DNA of 64,000 bases, taken from Zea mays. Its lineage: Eukaryota; Streptophyta; Magnoliopsida; Poales; Poaceae. The stretch covers positions 10,244,434 through 10,308,433 of the forward strand of contig NC_050099.1 in assembly GCF_902167145.1 (NCBI RefSeq). The letters run 5' to 3'. Position numbers and translations under genes: made by a program. The notes beneath the pieces are model-generated. The model searched no databases. It was not told the DNA's origin and worked only from the letters and a program-made list of their open reading frames with translations. The first letter of the stretch is position 1. Every line of letters begins with the position of its first letter. Below are positions 48,215 to 58,500 of the stretch, one piece after another.

Positions 48215-49228
48215 CTATGGATCTAAATCTATGTGGGTCCTGTAGTCTAGGGCACCATAGTCGAAGCGACCATGGGGCAGTGATCGGTAAGGGTGCTGAA
48301 TCCTAACAGGGGCGGGAGAACCACCATCCAGATAGTGGCGTGCTGCGCACTCAGCACGCAATTCCACAACCTTCGCCCGAACCTTGCCCAACTCGTCAAG
48401 GGCGTGGTCCAACTCTGTGTTGAGCACGGCAGCCAAGTTGACCATGCTATTTAGCTTGGGATTGCCCTCACCAACTGGTGAGGCAATCACACCTCTAGCA
48501 CTACCGGTCGAACGACGAGGGTAGTACTTCAGGTCGAGGCCATCAGCTACCCCGCTGAACAACAAGCAATACTGAGAAAGTGTCCGTCGTGCTGCATCTT
48601 GCATGGCTGCCTCTGCAGTATCCTTCTCAGTAATAGAATAGTGCTCTGAGAAGGCTTCTACACCCTGGAGATCATCGTCTGGACGACGCACCAAACAAGT
48701 AGCCTCCCACTGGTCCAGGTATAACCCGCGACGATGCTGGTAGACTACACAACGGTACTCGATAGACCAAGTGTGTCGGTCGAAGGCCCGACGCAGTAGG
48801 GTGTCGAGAGTGTCGTGGAAGTGACACCCACGAGAGGCATCACGAGTGATGGGTCTAGCGATCCATCCCTCCGGCTCCGGCTCCTCCGAGAGCTCCGTGC
48901 CGTGGCTCGAACTACCACCGGCGTCGTCGTTGTCTCCGTTAGGGTCTCCTCCAGCACCTGGGATGCCCTGAGGTGGTGCAGGGGGCATCTTTGGCTGAGG
49001 TGCAGTGGAAGGCAGCCTCTTAGACTCCACCTCCCGCTAAGGCAAGGGGGAAGAGTCCTGCTGCTCCTGCTCCTAGCGTCGACGCTCCTGCTCCTCGTGC
49101 AGGTGAAGATGCAGTCTCTCCAGAAGGCTGGACTAACCTAGCACCGTGCAACGTAGTGGACGCTCCACCAGGCGGGAAGGCAAAAAGGGGATCACAGACT
49201 TATGTGCAGTGCACCTGATACGTGCCAT
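48215..49228 (-). pseudogene. Extra ORF between PBS and gag of the Tekay-like element
   Basis: Sense orientation. One frame of 338 codons from ATG 49228 to stop 48215, interrupted by three TAG codons in the first 70; from 49030 on it is open for 271 codons. N-terminal 70 residues are Q/E/R rich, then a proline/glycine/acidic stretch, then a compact domain (FHDTLDTLLRRAFDRHTW, ITEKDTAEAAMQDAARRTLS, VNLAAVLNTELDHALDELGK). No gag, zinc-knuckle or protease motif. The part with AMQDAARRTLSQY could be an alpha-helix of a dsRNA-binding-like fold, but that is speculation. Function unknown. Confidence 0.65.
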
Positions 49229-49446
49229 CTACAAAATACATCGTAAGCACAAGAGTAAGAGTAGAACTATGAGACCAGAAAGTAAACAGATAGAAAAGTG
49301 AGACAAAACTTTTTGAGATAAGTAGATAACATAGAGTTGGTCAAGATGACCAACTTTTGAAAAGACTCTAAGGTCAAGGTAAGAGTAAGGGTCTATAGTC
49401 CTTAGGTTGACCATTCTAGTCTAGGCTAGCGGTCCTACAGTCAGCA

Positions 49447-49460
49447 AGGCTTTGATACCA
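49447..49460 (-). other. Primer binding site of Tekay-like element
   Basis: On the minus strand TGGTATCAAAGCCT a few bases inside the 5' LTR; initiator-Met type with one change from the usual TGGTATCAGAGC. Confidence 0.75.
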
Positions 49461-49464
49461 CTTA

Positions 49465-52400
49465 TGTCACACTCGGTTTTGGAAGGCAAACCAAATGCGA
49501 ACCATGTACGTGCCAGGATCAGAAACTCACGTACACAGCGATTACATAATTGGACATCATCACACAATGCTCAAAATAAATAGCCGAAAAGGTACTTTAT
49601 TACATCAAGATGTCTAAGACATCCACAGAGTCTATTACATAACCATTGTTCAACATAATTATCAAAGTGCGGAAATACGAAACGTAGATGCTAAGCCTAC
49701 ACAGGCAGCTGATTGGGGGTTTGCCACTAAGAAAGAACTAGAACTCATCATATTCCTGGAACTCCTCGAAATCATCCATGTTGCCAGCATCACCTCCTGA
49801 GCACTGAGTACACTAGGGACAACCTGGGGTGGGGTGGTTTGTAAAGCAAGGGTGACTACACATCAACGTACTCAGCAAATGTCCCGTTTGGCTAAAGTGG
49901 ACTAGCTGTATATGGAGTTGAGGTTAAGCAGTTACTTTTAGTTGGTCAAGTATTTATTATTATTAGTAGAGCCAAGTTTTAGTAATAAACCCAGTTATTA
50001 CCCAGAAGTACTCCCTCAAAAGAGGAAATACTAGAGATCAGATTTTATAACATCATTATTAACCATCATCATAAAAGTATCCAAAGTTCTTCTAATCAAA
50101 GAGGATCCCAAGGCTGCTCTTAACCGTGAGCTTGGCTGATATACCAGTTTTTAACAATCTGTAGAGGTTGTACACTTTACCCACAAGTCGTGATCCCTTT
50201 CCAGCCTGGGTTGTACAGACCCGATCTTCGCTACCAAGGTGAATGGCCAGGGATACACTATGTAGCCTTTACAAAGACTCCCCTAGTGCATAGCTGCTTG
50301 TTAGGTTTCGCTAGTCGTACAAACGCAGTACACCTCCCCAAGGTGGGTGACTAACAAAACCAAATCGAAAGAACCTCTGCACCCCAACCTTGGCAGAGCG
50401 AGCACTTCGCCCCGGCCCTCATTGACGGCCCCCCGGCAAAGCCAACTACAGCCCTAGGTTCATCTAATTAATTAGCTAAGGGCGTCCCATTCCACCCTCA
50501 TGGTTATACTGTTATCCCGGGTGGTCACTCCACGAACAGGTCCTTACGGAGAGGTACTCAGGAAAAAGGCCTGAGCCCCCTAAGGTATCACAAGATCATC
50601 CACATAATCAGGATAACAGTATCGTATCATAAATGTTCACATCATGTTCATTGATTAAGTTAAGGCAATAGCAACCTGCTAACCATGATAACCCAAAAAA
50701 AGATAAACAAGGATAAGTAAATAGAAAGCTAGTCAATCCTTAGTTTTAAGTAATGTAATGTGGGACAGTGAATCATAAAGTATGTAGGACGTAATAGGTC
50801 AGAGGACACTTGCCTTCACCAGGTTTTTGGTCAAGGAGATCTGCAACAACACACTCAGGAACCTCGGACTGCTCTTTGTCTAAATAAAGCGAGCATGCAT
50901 TCAATACATTTGGAAAGTACAAATGAACATCACACCAAACATGTACAAACATTGGAACACATCATAAAAAGACACAATACTACATAAGGGACAATGAGTC
51001 CAAAGTATAACATGAACTATAATATAAATTAACTTTATTTGAAAATAGATTGTTATTTCCCTAAATGTTATTTACAAGTACATAATCATAGATCAATTTA
51101 TTTTATTATGACCTATAATTTAGAACAGAGATGAACTCATGCAATACCTATCATTAATCTCACAAGTTTAAACATGATTAAATCTCTAAGGTTCTCATTT
51201 TATTTATTTTATTAAATAAATAAAACTACATCTATATTAGTTCATATTCAATCATAAAAATTAGAATGTGCAGATAGTAAGTGAAACCATTTTATTTAAA
51301 TAAAGAATAATTCTATGAACATTTTGCAATTTGAATCACTAAATTTGGAGTTCATATGCAAAAGTTATGAAATAAACAAGTTTGGGAATTCAAAATATAA
51401 AATTAGGGCTAATTCTGTGAATATTTAAAAATCCAGGGCTAAATCTGCAAGATTACAAGGGCCTGCGCGTGAAAACCAGGGGTGGCGGGTTGATTTCTAG
51501 TAAACCGAGGGTCTCTTTAAGAAAACTACCGCGCGAAGGGGTATCGGGTGAATCTAACCGTCAGATCTAAAATCAACGGCTGAGATTAGATCTGCGGCCA
51601 AGGGCGCGCGCGGGGGCGGCAAGCGTTAACAGGCGGGCCAGGGAGTGTCAGCGATAGAGGGGGAGAGCGTGCGACCGAGCAGGCCCAGCGCCAGGGGGTT
51701 TGGGCACTGATAGGTGGGCCAGAGCGCCAGGGCACGCGTGCGCGAAGCATTATCCGTGATCTGAGCCGTTCGATCTGAATCGGACGGAGGGGATCAGACC
51801 ATGGGGTAACAGATGGCTGCGGGCGGCGCTGCTCCTCTCCGCGGCGGTGAGGTCACCGGATTTGAGGCTGGCGCGAGCTAGGGTGGCTCCAGGGTCACCA
51901 GAGTTGGGCAGAGGGGAAGAGGGTGCCACGGCAAACTCAATGGCGGGGAAGAGGCCATGAATCCACGGGCAAAGAGGGGAGAACGGTGGTGAGAAAGCCT
52001 CGAGCGGGACAGAGAAACTCCGATGAGCCATTCCGGCCATGGGGAGGGGACTTAAGGTGCGCTAAGGCCTTGGCTAACTTCAGCAGAGGTAGGGGTGACA
52101 CAGGGACCTACTACGGTGAACTAGACCAGGCTAAATCGGACGGTCACCGCGCGAGCACGGCGGACCGTCGCGGCCGAGCACCGGCGAAGGTGAAATTGAC
52201 CGAACATAGGGCGCAATAGGGGAAATTGGGCACGGGCAAAGGTGTCTCACCTTGGGGCAGAGCTTAGGGAGGCTTGGAGCGGTCTTCGGCTAGCTGGATG
52301 GCCGGGAACGCGGGTCTCCAGCGGTGGCTGGCGGTGTGGGCAGAGCGCTAGAGAGGGTGAAGTTGTGCGAAATGAGGCGAGGGGTGTGCACGGGGCACTG

Positions 52401-53119
52401 GCGAGGCTCTAAGAAGGGAGTTGGGCGTGTGGGCGGGTGTCATGGCCGAGAAATCCGGCGACGTGCACGAGTGCGCACGCGCCGGTCCACGGTGAGCATG
52501 GAGGGGCAGAACTGATAGGGCAGGCCCACGACGCAGAGAGATAAAAAGGGGCACGCGGGGCAATGGCTCGGTGACTGGCGATCCGGGCTCGCGAGACAGA
52601 GAGAGAGAGCGTGTGCGAAGGAAACTGGCGCTGATAGATCGGCCCCACTAGGCAGCGAGCGAGAGAGGGAGGGCGCGCACGAGGGAGAACTGCGGCTGAC
52701 AGGTGGGGTCCGCCTGTCAGGCGGCGCGGGCGCGCGGCCTGGCTGGGCTTAGTGGGCCGACTGGGCTGCTTTCTCTTTTCCTTTTTCTCTGGATTTTCTA
52801 ATTCCTTTTCCTTTTCTTTTTCTATAGAGTTTTCAAATCCAAATTCAAACTAGGTTTCAAATTCAAATAAGCTCAAACTTGTGCAACACTTCAAAGAATA
52901 TTTTAAGCTCAGCATGATGCAACATGTCATGACCCATAACGTTTTGGCAAAAATAAATAATTAACCTCCACTAGTTTAAGCTATTTCTAACCAAAAGGAA
53001 AAAAGAGAGAAAGAATCTAGAGAGTGAGAGAAAGTCTAGAGTGAGAAAAGGAAGAGTAACAAATGATTTTGGGGGATAATTAGAAAGAAATTTTATACCC
53101 CCAAAATCAGGGTGTTACA
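49465..53119 (-). repeat. 5' LTR of Tekay-like element
   Basis: 3,655 bp, colinear with 37680-41332 with many scattered substitutions and small indels, for example an added block at 52845-52860. Confidence 0.85.
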
Positions 53120-54256
53120 GTTGACTCCATCACTTTGTTATCATCTAGAGATGGTTGGGGAAGGCAATGGATTTGCAGGTTTAGCCGTTGGCCAGTACTC
53201 TGATTTAGCTGAATAAATAGGATCAACTTGTCTCTTGTACTCAGGCTTCTTTGTTGAAATAAACTCTTCTTCCTGCAAAGAGGCGAGCACACAAGCAGTA
53301 TCCAGGTCTAGAGGCTGTTGCATCAAAATAGAAGAACGGATGCTGGGATGTAAACCATCAATAAAACGAGTAGTGTAGTAAAGTGGGTCGGTGACAGACT
53401 CGTAAGCATGCAACTGATCGACTAATTCAGTGAACTATGAAATATAGTGAGGGACGGATCCAGACTGTTTAATGTGGAAGAATCTATGAATCAACACCTC
53501 GTGCTTATCGCGATCAAAACGATCCATAAGGAGTGTGCAAAATGTATCCCATGGCGCATGAGTGAGCCTACACTCCATGAATTGAAACCATCGTGCAGCC
53601 GGACCTTCTAAGTACATAGTAGCCACCTTAACCCACACATCGCGATCGACAGAATACATATAAAAGTAATTTTGACAATGCGAATGGCACAAATGTGGAT
53701 TGGTCCCATCAAATTTGTGGAAAGGCATCTGGGGAAGATGACCACGAGGATGGAACCCCCTTGAGACTGATGGTGCGAATGCGGCACAAACTGATCATGC
53801 ACAATACAAGGTACAGAGAAGGATGGATCTAACATACCCAGACTCATCATCCCGGGTATGATTGTCAGTGCGGTGGTCGATTGGCCCATCAGCGCGCGAT
53901 CCAGCAGGCTGTCGCGAAGGAGCCGATTCGGTGCCGAGAACGCCAGGCTGGGATGCGGAGTCGACGCACGCATCGCGCTCAAAGAACTTGTTGAGCTTGG
54001 AGATCTCTAGGCGGATGTTAGACCTCGAAGATCCGATCTCCGGCTTCCATGCAGTGAAGGATCGATCAAATTCGGTGGCAGCTTCCTCTAGGGCTTGGAT
54101 GAGAACGTTGCGGTTCTCCTCAGCCACAGATAAATCGGCAAATCTCTGATTCAGAATTGCATCATGATCAGCGAAACCCTTGGCGATTTCCTTGAAAACT
54201 TTCGTCCCCATCAATCTCATCATCTCCTCGAACATGGATTTGAGGTTGGGATCCAT
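53120..54256 (-). pseudogene. Gypsy G0 gag (piece 1)
   Basis: ATG at 54256 (MDPNLKSMFEEMMRLMGTKV) then a coiled stretch. After a frameshift near 53800 comes the conserved gag core: MPFHKFDGTNPHLCHSHCQN, ATMYLEGPAARWFQFMECRL, then SVPHYIS, a stop, and a C-terminal segment (53413-53141). A one-base indel near 53150 precedes the Tekay insertion, after which the frame resumes at 37679. Its layout fits a short-LTR chromovirus of Reina type; that lineage call is inference. Confidence 0.75.
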
Positions 54257-54316
54257 GGCTCCCAACCCCTTCTGTTGGCGAGTATAGTAACAGTGGTGCT
54301 GCTCCAGACCGGAACG

Positions 54317-54331
54317 AGGTCTTTGATACCA
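54317..54331 (-). other. Primer binding site of Gypsy G0
   Basis: On the minus strand TTGGTATCAAAGACC lies directly after the LTR end CCTAACA; initiator-Met type. Confidence 0.75.
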
Positions 54332-54333
54332 AT

Positions 54334-54566
54334 TGTTAGGACATGCTAGGAGGAAGGTAGAAGACTTGGACAGGAAGAAGGTAGATAGGCAGAGCGACAT
54401 TCTATCGAGGATTCTTATTACAAGTCTGATGCCTTTTATCTAATCAATCTTCCCTTATATTCCAATTACAACTCACACAAACTCCCTAAGGCGAGTACTG
54501 GGCCGGCGCAGCCTGGATCCCCTTCATGGGCCTGCATTGGATGGTTCTTCTATCAGGCTTGTAACA
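54334..54566 (-). repeat. 5' LTR of Gypsy G0 (short, 233 bp)
   Basis: TGTTAGGACATG...GGCTTGTAACA. Next to a PBS and gag on the minus strand, so this is the 5' LTR; the 3' LTR is left of the window. The first five host bases are GCAGT; the partner cannot be checked here. Confidence 0.75.
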
Positions 54567-55087
54567 GCAGTAGTGACATGGTGCTGTCCTGCGTCACCGC
54601 GACTTTGGGTGGCGCCATCTTCGGCTATGACCTCGGAACCTCCGGTAAGTAATTAAATTAAATTTGACAAATGAACAACTTATAATATCATCAAGTTTTG
54701 TTTTTTGGAAGTGCCCGTCGATTGATTACATGATATTTTTTTGCATGGCACAGGTGGCGTGTCATCCATGGGGTCGTACTCGTTCCTGGAGGAGTTCTTC
54801 TCGGACGTGTACCACCGGATGAAGGGCGACGTGCGCATCAGCAACTACTGCAAGTTCGACAGCTAGCTCCTGACGCTCTCCACGTCGTCGCTCTACATCG
54901 CCGGCCTACTCACCGCGATGGTCCTCTCGTCGTGGTTCACGGCGAGGCACGGGCGCCGCCCGTCATGGTCATCGGCGGGGTCGCGTTCCTTGCCGGTGCT
55001 GCGGTCAGCGGCGGCGCCGTCAACGTGTACATGGCCATCTTAGGTAGGGCACTCCTTGGGGTGGGCCTCGGGTACGCGAATCATGTC
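54567..55087 (+). pseudogene. Sugar transporter (STP/monosaccharide transporter) gene fragment
   Basis: Exon to 54644 (MVLSCVTATLGGAIFGYDLG), intron 54645-54753 (CG|GTAAGT...GGCACAG), then exon from 54754: GGVSSMGSYSFLEEFFSDVY, NYCKFDS, TAG at 54864-54866, LYIAGLLTAMVLSSWFTARH, a one-base deletion near 54964, and MVIGGVAFLAGAAVSGGAV... ILGRALLGVGLGYAN. This is transmembrane helices 1-4 of a major-facilitator plant H+/hexose symporter with the FGYD and GRR(P) signatures. Homology stops at about 55087, before the QSVPLYLSE region. The 5' part was separated by G0. With a stop, a frameshift and lost C-terminus it is a pseudogene here. Confidence 0.85.
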
Positions 55088-55181
55088 AGAGTGAAAGTAG
55101 GAATGATTGATGTCTATTGATTGTGTATAGATGTACATAGATATAGCAGCTAAGGGCGGCATGCAAGCCAACGGCACAGCC

Positions 55182-58100
55182 TGTCACTCCCAGTTTTAGA
55201 AGGTAAACCGAATGTGAACCATGTACGTGCTAGGATCAGTAATTCACGTACACAACGATTACATAAATGACTCATCATAGCACAATGCTTAGAATTACAA
55301 TAAAGAGTAAGTAATACTATTACAGACTAGAGCCATTTACATAATATAAATCAAAGTACACAGAATCGAAACGTAGCCAACGTAAACAAACCCACCACAG
55401 GTAGCTGACTGGGGGAGGTCGCTAGCCTAATCCTTGAACTCGTTGTAGTCCTGGAACTCCTGGAGATATGCCTCGACACCTTCTTCTTTACCTGAGCATA
55501 GATTGCACCAAAGGCAACCTGGTGTTTTGTGAAAGCAAGGGTAAGTACACATCAACGTATTCAGCAAATGTCCCGTTTGGCTGAAGTGGACTAGCTTTAT
55601 GTGGGGTTAGGGTCAAGCAGTTGCTTTTAGTTGGCCAGGTAATTATTACTAGTAGAGAGCCAAGTTTTAACATTAACCCAAGTTGTTAACCCAAAAGTAC
55701 TCCTTCCAAACAGAAAGAATACCTGAAACCATAATCATAATCATAATAGAAACCAACATTATCCTCATCATCATCTGTAAACAAAACATCTCTGATCAAT
55801 GTGTCTCTAATCAATAGAGCTCCCTTGGCCGCTCATAACCGCGAGCACGGCTGATATATCAGTTTCATAACACTCTGCAAAGGTTGCGCACTTTATCCAC
55901 AAGCCATGATTCCCTCTCTAACCGGTCTTGCAAGACCCTTATTCACTCCCAAGGTGAATGGCCAGGGATTCACTACGAAGCCTTTACAAAGATTCCCTGA
56001 GGCCGTAGCCGCCCGTTAGGTTTCCTAAATGCACCACACTCCTCCCTAAGGGGCGAACCAACCTTGACAGAGTGAGCCGCATACACCGAGCCCCATTAAC
56101 GGCACGACGGCGAAGCGAGCTACACCTCAGTTCCTCTAATTATCCAGCTAAGGGCGTCCCATTCCACCCTCATGGTTGCACTATTTTCCCGGGTGATCAT
56201 CCAACGAACCAGTCCTTACGGAGAGGCACTCGAGAAATAGCTCGAGTCCCCTTAAATGCCACAAGTATATCATCATATCCAGAATAAAACCATAGTATCA
56301 TCATTGTATCTCATCATGTTCATTGATTAAAGTAAAGCGCTATCATGAAGCTAACCATAGTAACCCAAAAGGTAATCAAGAACAAGGTAAATAGAAAGCT
56401 AGTCAATCCTTATGTTGTTCATAGTATGCGGGACAGTGAAATATACAGTAAATGAGACATAATGGGTCAGAGGACACTTGCCTTCACCAAAAAGATGCTC
56501 AGGGTCTTCGATCTCGTAGAACTCGAAGAGTTCGATCACTTGGTCGCCATGCTTGATCGTCGATTCCTCGAAGCTCAGAAACGAAACGTGATCTAATCGC
56601 AACGCGAAGCGAAGACGAACACACGAGCAAACAAACATATACATATGCATAAGAACATTACACCATACAATATAAAATGTTATAAAAGCGAACAATATAA
56701 AATAGAGGGCGCATCTACGGTTACGCGAGGAAAAGAACCACGATAGTCGAAGCTACGGTCGAGGGGTTAGCGTGTTTACACTAAGCAAATATTAATTAAA
56801 ATATTTAATCTGACATTTCTATATTAATTGATATTAATCAAATGTAAATTAATACTACTAATTAGTTTTGACTAACTTACTATTTTAATAGTTGATGATT
56901 AAATAAATAACTAATTAATTCACATGAGTAATTATAAGCGAACGATTTAATCTCGCGTGCGGACAACGTACTATACGCGCGAACGGCGCGCGGCAAGGCA
57001 CGCGACACACGTGAACGGCGCGCGACAACGCGCGCGACACTCGCGAACGACTCGCGACGACGCGCGCGAAACAGTATCGCGGCACGCGCACGGTACGCGC
57101 GGACCGACATGCGAAACTAATAAATAAATGACAACATGATTGCACTAAATGATTATTAATAAGTAATATTTCAGTTAAGGTTAATCATATTGGTGACTAA
57201 TTATAAATGCGCAAATCAAATTTCGAAATTAGATTTTAAAATTGAATTGTCGCTCTAGTAGCCATTGGTTAAACAAACGTTTAAATAAATTAAATAAAAT
57301 GTGCAACAGTGGGGATAAATATTTCTAAATTAAGATAATTTTAATACGAATCTAAGGCAACTTGAATGAATCGAATCGAGTTTAAAACGCAAAAGTTATG
57401 AATGTTTTAAACCATACTGTAATTCACGCGTACTAAATTTACAGAACTGCCATCTTCTCCCTCACCTCATCTTCTTTCTCCCATCCATGGGAGAGAGAGG
57501 AGAGGAAGAGGCGGAGGCTGCGCAGGGGAGGACAAGGTCGGGCTGCACGGGCGTGGCCGCACGGGGCGTGGCCACCGCCGCTGGGGAGGGGCGCCACCGC
57601 CGAGGAAGGTGAGGGGAGAGTGAGGGAGGCCCTGAACGGATGGAAAAACGAAGACCACGAAGAAACCCTAGGTACAACAATGGAGGTTCTCACCGGGGAA
57701 GAAGACCCTCGTCGGAGCCGAGAGGAAATCCATCGATTGCCAGAGATTCGAGGATCCAATCGACGAACCGAACGCGCTGCAACGAAGCCCTCGACGAGGC
57801 GAACGCAGCGGTACCCTCGTATTCGGCAGACTATGCACGAATTGAGAGTAATTGCTCGTCAAAGTTGTCGCCGGAGTTGGAACCGCCCCAAACTTCGGCG
57901 AGCAATACCGGGAGCTAGGGATTGGATTTGAAGAAACCGTTTCGTGTTCTGGACGGGCTCGACGAGATGAAGCCGGATATGTGTATATATCTAGGGTTCG
58001 GACGAGATAAAAATTCGGTTAAAATTCGGATTTTCCATTTTTAAAATTCGAAAAGCCTAGAAATCCATATTTTGTGCTCAAAATATTATATATGCTTTCA

Positions 58101-58500
58101 AAAATTCCAGAAAATTTCCTATAAATGTTTTGGCACCTAATGAACTCAAAAAACATAATTAGAATTTCTAAAAATATTTTTAAGTTCCTCAAATAAATAG
58201 ATTTTGGTTTCCAGAAAATAGAAAAATATTCCAAAAAATATGAAAATTTACCGAGCGTTTCTATAAGATATGTTAACATGTTTCAAACACATTTTGCACT
58301 TAGAAACACCATGCAACGGCATGAATGCAACAACCAAAGTGCCTCTAGGGCTCATTCCACTAGGTTTACGCTATTATAAAACAATATAATTCTCCATTTT
58401 TAGGAAAAAGAGAAAGGAAAGCGATGAACTAAGAGAGTAATACCTGAATTTGGTGGATATTAGAAAATAAATTTTATACCCCCAAATTATGAGTGTTACA
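55182..58500 (-). repeat. 3' LTR of a second Tekay-like element
   Basis: Starts TGTCACTCCCAGTTTTAG and ends AATTATGAGTGTTACA, with the same opening layout as the LTR at 37680 but clearly diverged, so a different subfamily. 3,319 bp. It includes a CpG-dense tract (56955-57110). Flank before it: CAGCC. Confidence 0.8.

Larger units (their letters stand above)
37680..53119 (-). mobile_element. Tekay/Prem1-like Gypsy chromovirus, full length, decayed
   Basis: LTRs of about 3.65 kb start TGTCACAC and end GGGTGTTACA; the duplication is GCTGA (37675-37679) and GTTGA (53120-53124), one C-to-T difference. In element orientation (minus): 5' LTR, PBS, an extra ORF, gag (split by a solo Copia LTR), protease, RT, RNase H, integrase with chromodomain, polypurine tract, 3' LTR. 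Many stops and frameshifts; sampled LTR divergence is about 5%. Confidence 0.85.
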
